Source: Variovorax sp. J22G73
GTDB taxonomy: Bacteria; Pseudomonadota; Gammaproteobacteria; Burkholderiales; Burkholderiaceae_C
Length of the DNA: 64,000 nt
Reading direction: 5' to 3'
NCBI RefSeq assembly: GCF_030317035.1
Contig: NZ_JASZYK010000001.1
Span: 1,054,001-1,118,000, forward strand
How positions within the stretch are numbered: position 1 is the stretch's first letter; each line of letters begins with the position of its first letter. The notes below the pieces were generated by a model. The model searched no databases and was not told where the DNA came from. It was given only the letters and a program-made list of their open reading frames with translations. Below, one piece after another: positions 25,445 to 33,290 of the stretch. Position numbers and translations under genes: made by a program.

Positions 25445-25726
25445 ATGGCCACGTTCAAGAAATTCAACAAAGACAAGCGCCCGAAGCGCAACACCCAGTC
25501 GCTGCTGTTCAAGCGCAAGCGCTTCTGCCGCTTCACCGTCGCTGGCGTCGAAGAAATCGACTACAAGGACATCGACACGCTGCGTGACTTCATCAGCGAA
25601 AACGGCAAGATCATCCCCGCACGCCTGACCGGCACGCGCGCGATCTACCAACGCCAGCTGAACACCGCCATCAAGCGCGCGCGCTTCCTGGCCATGGTGC
25701 CGTACAGCGACCAGCACCGCGTCTAA
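25445..25726 (+). CDS. rpsR: 30S ribosomal protein S18
   Basis: A 93-residue S18 protein. Its core [20 protein letters not shown], the segment [20 protein letters not shown] and the basic tail [12 protein letters not shown] match the family. The N-terminus has a basic extension ([20 protein letters not shown]) typical of Burkholderiales. It pairs with S6 in the 30S platform. GAGAGG lies upstream of the ATG. Confidence 0.97.
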   Translation: MATFKKFNKDKRPKRNTQSLLFKRKRFCRFTVAGVEEIDYKDIDTLRDFISENGKIIPARLTGTRAIYQRQLNTAIKRARFLAMVPYSDQHRV

Positions 25727-25738
25727 GGAGCCCTGACC

Positions 25739-26191
25739 ATGCAAATCATTCTTCTGGACAAGGTTGTCAACGTCGGTGCCCTGGGCGATATCGTCAAGGT
25801 CAAGGACGGCTACGCACGCAACTTCCTGATCCCCACGGGTCTGGCCCGCCGCGCCACCGCCAGCAACAAGGCCGAATTCGAAGCCAAGCGCGCCGAACTC
25901 GAAAAGGCTGCGGCCGCCAAGCTGGCCGAATCGCAAGCACAAGGCGAGAAGCTCGGTGGCACGACCATCAAGCTGACGCAAAAGGCTGGCGTCGACGGTC
26001 GTCTGTTCGGTTCGGTCACCAACGGCGACATCGCCGAAGAGCTGAACAAGCAGGGCTACAAGGTCGTCAAGGCGCAAGTGCGCCTGCCCAACGGCCCGAT
26101 CAAGGTGGTTGGCGACAGCACTGTGAGCGTTGCCCTGCACACCGACGTGGTGGTCGACATCACCGTGACGGTCTACGGCGAAACCGCCTGA
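25739..26191 (+). CDS. rplI: 50S ribosomal protein L9
   Basis: A 150-residue L9 of standard length: the N-terminal RNA-binding domain ([31 protein letters not shown]), a long connecting helix (about residues 40-75), and the C-terminal domain with [16 protein letters not shown]9 projects from the 50S stalk base and helps keep the reading frame. Last gene of the operon, 12 bases after rpsR. Confidence 0.97.
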   Translation: MQIILLDKVVNVGALGDIVKVKDGYARNFLIPTGLARRATASNKAEFEAKRAELEKAAAAKLAESQAQGEKLGGTTIKLTQKAGVDGRLFGSVTNGDIAEELNKQGYKVVKAQVRLPNGPIKVVGDSTVSVALHTDVVVDITVTVYGETA

Positions 26192-26220
26192 TCGTTCTCA
26201 GCGCATCTTTGCGCTGCAGC

Positions 26221-26250
26221 AAAAGCCGCCCTCGGGCGGCTTTTCTTTTT
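26221..26250 (+). terminator. Intrinsic terminator of the rpsF-rplI operon
   Basis: AAAAGCCGCC and GGCGGCTTTT arms around a CTCG loop, followed by CTTTTTT. Confidence 0.88.
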
Positions 26251-26300
26251 TCTTTTTCCGCACCCGAGTTTTCCAGCCGATTGCACTGGAAGATCACCGT

Positions 26301-26321
26301 TTATTCACAACCTTGTCCACA
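26301..26321 (+). promoter_or_regulatory. Two DnaA-box-like sites upstream of dnaB
   Basis: TTATTCACA (26301-26309) matches the DnaA box TTATNCACA exactly, and TTGTCCACA (26313-26321) matches all but one base of TTATCCACA, in the same orientation and four bases apart. They lie 49 bases before the dnaB ATG. Control of dnaB by DnaA is inferred. Confidence 0.55.
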
Positions 26322-26369
26322 CACGCATTCGCGTGCGCGGCTTAGCATGCAGGGTTGCAAGGGAAGTCC

Positions 26370-27776
26370 ATGGCCGCCGTTTTTTCCTATGCCGACAACA
26401 ACCCGTCGGCCGATCGCGAAGTTGCCAAGCTGCGCATTCCGCCTCACTCCATCGAGGCCGAATCGAGCGTGCTCGGTGGCCTGCTGCTCGACAACGGCGC
26501 TTGGGACCGCATGGGTGACCTGCTGGTCGACGGCGACTTCTACCGCCACGAGCACAAGCTGATCTATGCGGCCATCGGCGGGCTCATCAACGCCAGCAAG
26601 CCGGCCGATGTGATCACGGTCTACGAGCAGCTGCAGAATCTTGGCAAGGCCGACGACATCGGCGGGCTGGTGTACCTGAACTCGCTCGCGCAGTACGTGC
26701 CCAGCGCGAGCAACATCCGCCGCTACGCCGAGATCGTGCGCGAGCGCTCGATCCTGCGCAAGCTCGTGTCCGCCAGCGACGAGATCGCGACCAACGCCTT
26801 CAATCCGCAGGGCAAGGCCGTCGACAAGATCCTGGACGAAGCCGAACAGAAAATCTTCAACATCGGCGAAGAAGGCACGCGGATGAAGCAGGGCTTCCAG
26901 AGCATGGACGCCCTGGTGGTCGAGCTGCTCGACCGCGTGACCGAGATGGCCGAGAACCCGAACGACATCACGGGCGTTCGCACCGGCTTCAACGACTTCG
27001 ACAAGATGACCTCGGGCCTGCAGCCGGGCGACATGATCGTGCTGGCCGCGCGGCCCTCGATGGGGAAGACCTCGCTCGCCATCAACATCGCCGAGCACGT
27101 GGCGCTGGAAGAGGGGCTGCCGGTGGCGGTGTTCTCGATGGAAATGGGTGCTGCCCAGCTGGCGGTGCGTATCGTGGGCTCCATCGGCCGCATCGACCAG
27201 GGCCACCTGCGCACTGGCAAGCTCAGCGACGAGGAGTGGCCACGCCTGACCGAAGCCATCGAGAAGCTGCGCACCGTGTCGCTGCACATCGACGAAACGC
27301 CGGGCCTGTCGACCAGCGAGCTGCGCGCCAATGCGCGCCGCTTGGCGCGCCAGTACGGGCGCCTGGGCCTGATCGTGGTCGACTACTTGCAGCTCATGTC
27401 GACCAGCAGTTCGGGCGACGAGAACCGCGCCACGGCCGTGGGCGAAATCTCGCGCGGCCTGAAGATGCTGGCCAAGGAATTGAAGTGCCCGGTGATTGCG
27501 CTGTCGCAGCTCAGCCGCGGGGTGGAAAGCCGGACCGACAAGCGCCCCATGATGAGCGACTTGCGCGAGTCGGGCGCCATCGAGCAGGACGCGGACATCA
27601 TCATGTTCATCTACCGCGACGACTACTACAACAAGGAGTCGAAGGAGCCGGGCGTTGCCGAGGTGATCATCAGCAAGCACCGTAACGGCCCCACCGGCAC
27701 CATCAAGCTGGCGTTCCTGAAACCGATCACCAAGTTCGAGAACCTGGTCGGCTACAGCCACAACGACGAGTACTGA
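26370..27776 (+). CDS. dnaB: Replicative DNA helicase DnaB
   Basis: A 468-residue hexameric helicase (E. coli 471). The N-terminal DnaG-interacting domain opens at LRIPPHSIEAESSVLGGLLL; the RecA-like domain has Walker A ARPSMGKTSLAINIA, Walker B GLIVVDYLQLMS, and the motif LSQLSRGVESRTDKRP followed by SDLRESGAIEQDADIIMF. It unwinds DNA at the fork. The ATG at 26370 with GGGAAG upstream is preferred over a TTG 15 bases earlier. The nearby priB and upstream DnaA boxes fit a replication role for the locus. Confidence 0.96.
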   Translation: MAAVFSYADNNPSADREVAKLRIPPHSIEAESSVLGGLLLDNGAWDRMGDLLVDGDFYRHEHKLIYAAIGGLINASKPADVITVYEQLQNLGKADDIGGLVYLNSLAQYVPSASNIRRYAEIVRERSILRKLVSASDEIATNAFNPQGKAVDKILDEAEQKIFNIGEEGTRMKQGFQSMDALVVELLDRVTEMAENPNDITGVRTGFNDFDKMTSGLQPGDMIVLAARPSMGKTSLAINIAEHVALEEGLPVAVFSMEMGAAQLAVRIVGSIGRIDQGHLRTGKLSDEEWPRLTEAIEKLRTVSLHIDETPGLSTSELRANARRLARQYGRLGLIVVDYLQLMSTSSSGDENRATAVGEISRGLKMLAKELKCPVIALSQLSRGVESRTDKRPMMSDLRESGAIEQDADIIMFIYRDDYYNKESKEPGVAEVIISKHRNGPTGTIKLAFLKPITKFENLVGYSHNDEY

Positions 27777-27782
27777 GCGGGC

Positions 27783-28541
27783 TCAGCCGCCGCTGGTTGC
27801 CGTGTCGGACCACGGCGGCGGGTCTTGCGGCTTCTGCGGCACGATCTTTCCCTGCACCGTCTCGGCCTTCAGCTGCCGCAGCATGTCGGCCAGCGTCTTG
27901 CCCGGTTCGTCGCGAAAGCGCTCCGGCAGCACCTCGATCGCGGCCATGCGGTCCACGCGAAAGCCGCGAAAGTCGTTGCGCAGCTCGCACCAGGTCGACA
28001 ACGTCCAGACCTTGCCCCAATAGAAGCAGCCCAGCGGCCGCACGGTGCGCTCGCTGGCATCGCCCGACACGTCGTGGTACTGCAGCCGCAGCTTGTGGTG
28101 CGACTGCACCGTTTCGCGCAGCGTCTGCAGCCGCGCGCGCAGGGCGTCGTCCAGGCCCATGGCCGGTGCGTAGAGGGCGAGCGCCTCGGCGGAAACCCGC
28201 GCCGCCGGCGGCAGCACCGACAGGATCTTGCCCAGCCCGCTTTCGATGTCGCGTGCCAGCGCAGGGTCGACCCAACTCTGCGCCAGCCGCGCCGCGGCCA
28301 CCAGCGCCGAAGCCTCGTCCTGCGTGAACATCAGCGGCGGCAGTTCGAAGCCCGCGCCCAGCCGGTAGCCGACGCCGGCCTCGCCCTCGATGGGCACGCC
28401 CTGGTGCTGCAAGTCGGCCACGTCGCGGTACACCGTGCGCTCGGACACCTCCAGGCGCTGTGCTAGAAAGGCGGCCGTGGTCAGGCGGCGGCCGCGAATG
28501 AGCTGCACGAGCTGGAAGAGGCGGTCGGCGCGGCGCATCAA
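27783..28541 (-). CDS. YafY-type HTH/WYL-domain transcriptional regulator
   Basis: A 252-residue regulator with an N-terminal winged-helix HTH (LFQLVQLIRGRRLTTAAFLA, then SERTVYRDVADLQHQGVPI) and a C-terminal WYL domain, seen here as KLRLQYHDVSG and VRPLGCFYWGKVWTLSTWCE. WYL regulators respond to small ligands or nucleic acid and often control stress or defence genes. It is last in a minus-strand group VOC / EVE-like / GyrI-like / WYL and may regulate it. It converges on dnaB with a six-base gap. Confidence 0.9.
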   Translation of the reverse strand: MMRRADRLFQLVQLIRGRRLTTAAFLAQRLEVSERTVYRDVADLQHQGVPIEGEAGVGYRLGAGFELPPLMFTQDEASALVAAARLAQSWVDPALARDIESGLGKILSVLPPAARVSAEALALYAPAMGLDDALRARLQTLRETVQSHHKLRLQYHDVSGDASERTVRPLGCFYWGKVWTLSTWCELRNDFRGFRVDRMAAIEVLPERFRDEPGKTLADMLRQLKAETVQGKIVPQKPQDPPPWSDTATSGG

Positions 28542-28596
28542 AGTGGCAAGGAGAGTTTTGTGGCGATGTCTTCGGAGATCGAGCGCTTCGGGTTGC

Positions 28597-29046
28597 TCAC
28601 GAAACGCCGATGTGGATCGATACCTTGTCCGGCCCTTCGTAGGCCTCGAAGTCGCTGCGGTAGGTGCGCACGACTTCCGGGTGCGCCTCGAAATACTGCC
28701 AGATGCGCTGCCACGTGGCGATCACCATGTGCGGCATCTCGCCCTGGCCGTTGAACACGAGGTAGTCGCCGGCCTCGATGGCCACGCTGTTCGTGCCGCC
28801 CGAGACCGCCACGCCCGCCATCACGTCGAAGGCCCCATGCGCGTCCGATTCGTAGGCCGAATAGACGCTGAAGATGCGCGTGTCGGCGGTGCGGTGCGGC
28901 GTCGCTGCATAGGTTTCCTCGCCAAAGAAGCGTTGCCACAGCGCGCCGATGCGCGCCGTGTCCGGGTTGCCTTCCTCGCGGTTGGTGGTGCGCACCGAAA
29001 TGCCGGCGACGCTGAAGGCGTCCTGGTGGTGACGGGTAGGTTCCAT
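28597..29046 (-). CDS. GyrI-like / effector-binding domain protein
   Basis: A 149-residue single-domain protein of the GyrI-like (SOUL/AraC effector-binding) fold. Visible pattern: FSVAGISVRTTNREE at the N-terminus, IGALWQRFFGEETYA, and IATWQRIWQYFEAHPEVVRTYRSDFE in pieces at the C-terminus. Such domains bind small hydrophobic ligands, alone or fused to regulators. The ATG at 29046 is chosen: it follows GAGAAA and opens on the domain; a longer frame overlaps the next gene. It probably works with the WYL regulator that follows it. Confidence 0.88.
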   Translation of the reverse strand: MEPTRHHQDAFSVAGISVRTTNREEGNPDTARIGALWQRFFGEETYAATPHRTADTRIFSVYSAYESDAHGAFDVMAGVAVSGGTNSVAIEAGDYLVFNGQGEMPHMVIATWQRIWQYFEAHPEVVRTYRSDFEAYEGPDKVSIHIGVS

Positions 29047-29069
29047 GTTTTCTCTTTCTCGAAGTGCGA

Positions 29070-29519
29070 TCAAAGTGCGAGCATTTTCAGGTCGGCCTTC
29101 ATGGCCTCGGCAATCAGTTTCATGTCGGCGTCTGAAATATCGAACATGCCGAAGCGAAACTTGTAGCCCCACAGCTTGGGGTTCTCGATGAACGCGAGCC
29201 GCTCGATCAGCGGCGCGATCGGCGCCTCGTGCGAGTGTGCATAAGCGACGTCACGGCGCCAGGGAACGAAGCCGTTGCCCATGTCGAACTCGTAGGGCGC
29301 GCCGGGCTGCACGATGCCGATCGACACGAAGCTCTGCAGCTTGTCGGTGCCGCTGAACACCGTGGCCGGCGAGTAGTAGGCCACGCGGTCGCCCGCGGCA
29401 AGCCGCTTGAGCGGCGCGTGCTTGCCGTGGCCGACCTGCATGAAGCCGAGCGGGCGGTGGTCGCGCCCACGCCTGGCGTGCTCGGCGCTGGCCACGGCGA
29501 TCCAGTTGCGTTGGGCCAT
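29070..29519 (-). CDS. EVE/PUA-like domain protein (UPF0310 type)
   Basis: A 149-residue single-domain protein of the UPF0310/PH1033 group in the EVE-PUA superfamily. Recognised from [60 protein letters not shown] and the tail [15 protein letters not shown]. The fold binds modified bases or RNA, but the cellular role of this group is not established. It is second in the four-gene minus-strand group, six bases after the VOC gene. Confidence 0.88.
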   Translation of the reverse strand: MAQRNWIAVASAEHARRGRDHRPLGFMQVGHGKHAPLKRLAAGDRVAYYSPATVFSGTDKLQSFVSIGIVQPGAPYEFDMGNGFVPWRRDVAYAHSHEAPIAPLIERLAFIENPKLWGYKFRFGMFDISDADMKLIAEAMKADLKMLAL

Positions 29520-29525
29520 GACGTG

Positions 29526-29906
29526 TCAGCTCAGTGCGTGCAGGCCGACTTCGTTGCCTTCGGTGTCGCGCATGTGGGCGATGAAGCCCATGCCCGGCGG
29601 CAATGCCGACTTGGGCGCGACGATGTGGCCGCCGGCCGCCTCGACGCGCGCGAGCACGCCGTCGATGCTGTTCGGCGCGCAGTCCAGGTAGATGCGAATG
29701 CTGCTGCCGGCACGCGCGGTGGCGCTGGCGCCTGCCTGCAGGGCGCCGCCGGTGGCGGGGCGCTCATAGGGAAACACGGCCAGCGCGTCACCGCCCATGC
29801 TTTCGCGACGCAGCTTGCGGTCCAGCACGGTTTCATAGAAGGCCTGGGCGCGGTCGAGGTCGGCAACCGGAATCTCGAACCAGCTGATGGCGCTTTGTTG
29901 TTGCAT
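29526..29906 (-). CDS. VOC family (glyoxalase/bleomycin-resistance fold) protein
   Basis: A 126-residue vicinal-oxygen-chelate protein: two beta-alpha-beta-beta-beta halves, opening ISWFEIPVADLDRAQAFYET and ending GMGFIAHMRDTEGNEVGLHA. Its final Glu-Gly-Asn is typical of the family; the first-half metal His is replaced (WFEIPV), so a metal site is uncertain. First of the VOC / EVE-like / GyrI-like / WYL set. Substrate unknown. Confidence 0.88.
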   Translation of the reverse strand: MQQQSAISWFEIPVADLDRAQAFYETVLDRKLRRESMGGDALAVFPYERPATGGALQAGASATARAGSSIRIYLDCAPNSIDGVLARVEAAGGHIVAPKSALPPGMGFIAHMRDTEGNEVGLHALS

Positions 29907-29996
29907 GAAGGGCTCTCTTTCGTGTCTGTTGAAGGAGCCCTGATGGTGCGGCCCGGCTACTGACAACGTCTTGTCAGTAGCCTGTCATGGCGGGCG

Positions 29997-30035
29997 AAAA
30001 AAAGCCCGCGATGCTCCGTGGAGCATGCGGGCTTT
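29997..30035 (-). terminator. Intrinsic terminator of phoH
   Basis: Arms AAAGCCCGC and GCGGGCTTT with a further ATGCTCC/GGAGCAT inner stem and a two-base loop. On the minus strand it ends in seven T. It lies 33 bases after the phoH stop and upstream of the VOC gene's promoter region. Confidence 0.85.
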
Positions 30036-30067
30036 GTCGGTTCGAGCCCTCGGGTTCGATGCGCGGC

Positions 30068-31912
30068 TTAGAGCACGTCGCTTGCGAAATCGGCCAGGCG
30101 CGAGCGTTCGCCGCGTGCCAGCGTGATGTGTCCGCCGTGCGGCCAGCCCTTGAACTTGTCGACCGCGAAGGTCAGGCCCGAGGAGCCTTCCGTGAGGTAC
30201 GGCGTGTCGATCTGCGCCAGGTTGCCCATGCAGATGATCTTGGTGCCCGGGCCCGCGCGTGTGATCAGCGTCTTCATCTGCTTGGGCGTCAGGTTCTGCG
30301 CCTCGTCGATGATCACGTACTTGTTCAGGAAGGTGCGCCCGCGCATGAAGTTCATGCTCTTGACCTTGATGCGGCTGCGGATCAACTCGTTGGTGGCCGC
30401 GCGGCCCCACTCGCCGGCGCCGCCGCCATCGCCCTTGGCCAGGAACTCGAGGTTGTCGTCGAGCGCGCCCATCCAGGGGCCCATCTTTTCTTCTTCGGTG
30501 CCGGGCAGGAAGCCGATGTCTTCACCGACGCTCACGGTCGCGCGGGTCATGATGATCTCGGTGTAGCGGCGGTCGTCGAGCACCTGCGTGAGGCCCGAGG
30601 CCAGCGCCATCAGCGTCTTGCCGGTGCCGGCGGTGCCGGTCAGCGTGACGAAGTCGATCTCAGGGTCCATCAGCAGGTTCATCGCGAAGTTCTGCTCGCG
30701 GTTGCGCGTGTTCACGCCCCACACCGCGTTCTTGCCCGAGCTGTAGTCCTTGAGCGTCTTGAGCACCGCGGTCTTGTCGCGGATTTCGGTGACGCGCGCG
30801 TACATGCTCGGCTCGCCGGGCGCCTCGAAGAACACGAACTGGTTGATGTAGAGGTTGGGCACCAGCGGACCGCTGATCCGGTAGAAGGTGGTGCTGCCGC
30901 TTTGCCAGCTCTCGACGGTTTTGCTCTGGCGGGTCCAGAAGTCGGGCGGCAGGGCGAGCGAGCCGGCGTAGAGCAGGTCGCCGTCTTCCAGCGTCTTGTC
31001 GTTCTGGTAGTCGTCGGCGGCCAGCCCCAGCGCGCGCGCCTTGACGCGCATGTTGATGTCCTTGGACACCAGCACCACTTCCTGCTTGGGCTTGCCCGGT
31101 TTGTCGGTGGCGTACTCGTCGCGCAGGGCCTGCACCACGCCGAGGATCTGGTTGTCGGCCTTGCCCTGGGGCAGGCTGACCGGCAGCGAGTAGTCGAGCG
31201 GGGCGGTCTGGAAGAACAGCCGGCCGCCGGCTTCGCGGTGGCCGGTGGTGTCGAGCTTCAGGCCCTTGTCGATGTCGGCGTCTTGCGCGCCGGCCAGTGC
31301 GTCGAGCGTGCGGCTGGTCTGGCGGCCGTTGCGCGCGACTTCGGTGGTGCCCTTCTTGTGGCCGTCGAGCTCTTCCAGCACGATCATCGGCAGGAAGATG
31401 TCGTGCTCCTCGAAGCGGAACAGGCACATCGGGTCGTGCAGCAGCACGTTGGTGTCGAGCACGAACAGCTTGGCCGGGCCGGCGGACTTGCTGCGCTTGG
31501 CGCGTGCCGGGGGCTGTGGCGCGGCGACCGGTGCGGGGGAGGGCGTGGGGACGCGCGTCTCGACCTGCACGGCGGCGGGTTGCTGCGGTGCACTCACGAG
31601 TGCGCTGACAGGTGCGCTGATAGGTGCACTGACGGGCGCATTCACGGGTGCGCGGGCGGGTGCGGTCGCCGGGGCAGACGCCGGCGCTACCTTGGCCTTG
31701 GCGCGGCGTGCCGGACGCGCGACAGCGTCGCCGCCGCCTTCCGTGCCGAGGTTGTCGAACAGTTCCAGTGGCTGCGGTCCGCTTTTCGCGGAGGCGTCAT
31801 CGCGCGAATCGCCGGCACGGCGCGAACCTCTGTGCGAGGGCCGCGCGGGCGCGTCGAGAGCGTCCGGCGAGAGCAATGCAGCGCGTTTCGAGGGGGCGGG
31901 AGGCAATGGCAT
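30068..31912 (-). CDS. phoH: PhoH family protein with N-terminal PIN domain (PhoH2 type)
   Basis: A 614-residue protein in three parts. Residues 1-145: low-complexity, Ala/Pro/Arg-rich, with a tetrapeptide repeat APVNAPVSAPISAPVSA. About 146-310: a PIN RNase domain (KLFVLDTNVLLHDPMCLF, VLEELDGHKKG). About 380-614: a PhoH ATPase domain (LTGTAGTGKTLMALASGL, FIIDEAQN-like VIIDEAQNLTPKQMKTLITR). PhoH2 proteins are RNA helicase-ribonucleases. The N-terminal extension is unusually long and is encoded by 12-bp tandem repeats; the true start may lie at a later Met, but the frame is open and codon use is consistent throughout. Confidence 0.9.
   Translation of the reverse strand: MPLPPAPSKRAALLSPDALDAPARPSHRGSRRAGDSRDDASAKSGPQPLELFDNLGTEGGGDAVARPARRAKAKVAPASAPATAPARAPVNAPVSAPISAPVSALVSAPQQPAAVQVETRVPTPSPAPVAAPQPPARAKRSKSAGPAKLFVLDTNVLLHDPMCLFRFEEHDIFLPMIVLEELDGHKKGTTEVARNGRQTSRTLDALAGAQDADIDKGLKLDTTGHREAGGRLFFQTAPLDYSLPVSLPQGKADNQILGVVQALRDEYATDKPGKPKQEVVLVSKDINMRVKARALGLAADDYQNDKTLEDGDLLYAGSLALPPDFWTRQSKTVESWQSGSTTFYRISGPLVPNLYINQFVFFEAPGEPSMYARVTEIRDKTAVLKTLKDYSSGKNAVWGVNTRNREQNFAMNLLMDPEIDFVTLTGTAGTGKTLMALASGLTQVLDDRRYTEIIMTRATVSVGEDIGFLPGTEEEKMGPWMGALDDNLEFLAKGDGGGAGEWGRAATNELIRSRIKVKSMNFMRGRTFLNKYVIIDEAQNLTPKQMKTLITRAGPGTKIICMGNLAQIDTPYLTEGSSGLTFAVDKFKGWPHGGHITLARGERSRLADFASDVL
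31587..31682. repeat. 12-bp imperfect tandem repeat inside phoH
   Basis: Eight consecutive units related to GGTGCGCTGACG, such as GGTGCGCTGACA/ATA, GGTGCACTGACG and GGCGCATTCACG. They keep the reading frame and encode the (S/N)APV-type tetrapeptides of the PhoH N-terminal extension. Number of units could vary between strains. Confidence 0.8.
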
Positions 31913-31952
31913 GGGTCAGGTCGCTCGCAGAAGGTGGGAACCAGAAAACGAA

Positions 31953-31980
31953 AAAGCCGCCTGTTGACCAAGGCGGCTTT
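31953..31980 (-). terminator. Intrinsic terminator downstream of bcp
   Basis: Arms AAAGCCGCC and GGCGGCTTT with a ten-base loop; five A on the plus strand at the left arm give a T-run on the minus strand. It lies between bcp and phoH (gap 31913-32122), 142 bases after bcp and 40 bases before phoH. Confidence 0.75.
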
Positions 31981-32122
31981 GTTCGGGGGATGCGGTCGTG
32001 GAGCTCAACGGCATGAGGCCATTATGCACACCCCGGATGACGCGCCGGAGGCTCTTTACGCGCCGCGTAGGGCAATCCCCACGTCGCGGCGCAAAAGAAC
32101 AGCCCGGCGCCCGGTGCAAATC

Positions 32123-32599
32123 TCAGGCGGCCTTCTTGAGGGCCTTGACGGCCTTGAGCACGTCGTCGACATGGCCGGGGACCTTGAGTCCGCGCCATTC
32201 GGCCTTCAGGATGCCGTCGGCGCCGATCAGGAAGGTGCTGCGCTCGATGCCCTTGACCTTCTTGCCGTACATGATCTTGTTCTTGACCACGCCGAACATG
32301 TGGCACATCTTTTCTTCGGTGTCGGCGATGAGCTCGAAGGGGAGTTCGAGCTTGGCCTTGAATTCGTCGTGCGACTTCATGTTGTCGCGCGACACGCCGA
32401 AGACCGTGGCGCCTGCCTTTTCGAAGTCCTTGTAGCGGTCGCGGAATTGCATCGCTTCGGTCGTGCAACCCGGAGTGTTATCTTTCGGGTAAAAGTACAT
32501 GACCAGCACGTGGCCGAGATGCGAGGTATTCGAGACCTTGAGGCCGCCCGTGGCGTTGGCGTCGAATTCAGGAATGGGTTTGTTGACAACGATCGCCAT
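32123..32599 (-). CDS. bcp: Thiol peroxidase Bcp (peroxiredoxin Q)
   Basis: A 158-residue atypical peroxiredoxin. The peroxidatic Cys is C45 in NTPGCTTEAMQFRD. The second Cys five residues on, used for resolution in E. coli Bcp, is absent; the only other Cys is C99 (EEKMCHMFG). So it is a 1-Cys type or uses C99 or an outside thiol. It reduces peroxides in the cytoplasm with thioredoxin or glutathione systems. The ATG at 32599 opens on the family N-terminus; GGAG lies 12 bases upstream. Confidence 0.93.
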   Translation of the reverse strand: MAIVVNKPIPEFDANATGGLKVSNTSHLGHVLVMYFYPKDNTPGCTTEAMQFRDRYKDFEKAGATVFGVSRDNMKSHDEFKAKLELPFELIADTEEKMCHMFGVVKNKIMYGKKVKGIERSTFLIGADGILKAEWRGLKVPGHVDDVLKAVKALKKAA

Positions 32600-32750
32600 G
32601 AAACTTGTTTTCTCCGTTAGATTCCGTTCTCCGAGCCCTCTCGCCACGTTTTCAGACGGGGCTTGCTCGAAGAATGAAGGATTGGTCGTTGCTAACTTTG
32701 GGGTAGCGGGCCTGTTCGCAACCTAGTATTTTACCCCGAAAACTCGGCGC

Positions 32751-33134
32751 TCAGCCGCCCGACGCACTCTCGACCAGCAGAGCGGCGATCACGTGCCTGC
32801 CTTCGCCGGCCAATATGTTGTACGTTCTGCAGGCTGCGGCGGTGTCCATGGTCTCCACGCCAGTGCGTTGCGCCATCAACGGACGCAGCCACGCGGGCTG
32901 GGGAAAACGAATGCGGTTGCCGCTGCCGAAGATGATCAATTCGGCGCCGAGCGATGCCAGTTGCTCGAAATGCGCGGCGCCGATGTCGTCGAAGCTCTTG
33001 CAGGGCCATTCGAAGCGCTCGCCGCGCGAGCCGACCACGACGCTGCCCTCGACTTTTTCGTTGTTGATCGCCACCCAGCCGGGGCCGTGTGCGGTGAGGG
33101 ATTGGGCGTCGGATTTGTCGGGCTGGAGCTTCAT
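32751..33134 (-). CDS. Mth938-like (DUF498) domain protein
   Basis: A 127-residue protein of the Mth938/DUF498 fold (NDUFAF3-like in eukaryotes). Visible: VAINNEKVEGSVVVGS, ELIIFGSGNRIRFPQPAWLR and GVETMDTAAACRTYNILAGE (the usual end of the domain). Function in bacteria is unknown. The ATG at 33134 is preferred over a TTG at 33182 because TATAAT on the minus strand (33158-33163) would place the transcript start between them. It lies upstream of bcp on the same strand with a 151-base gap. Confidence 0.88.
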   Translation of the reverse strand: MKLQPDKSDAQSLTAHGPGWVAINNEKVEGSVVVGSRGERFEWPCKSFDDIGAAHFEQLASLGAELIIFGSGNRIRFPQPAWLRPLMAQRTGVETMDTAAACRTYNILAGEGRHVIAALLVESASGG

Positions 33135-33290
33135 CTGGGCACTGGGAACTGTGGTCAAATTATAGGTTTTCCCTGGTGCCAAGGGGCTCGAAAGGGCTTT
33201 CCCCTGGATCTTTGGACGCGGCCTCCGGCGGCCTGTAACTCCGAGTAAGCAACCCGTTTCAACCCGTTAATTCGCGCCCGGGAGGGCCCT

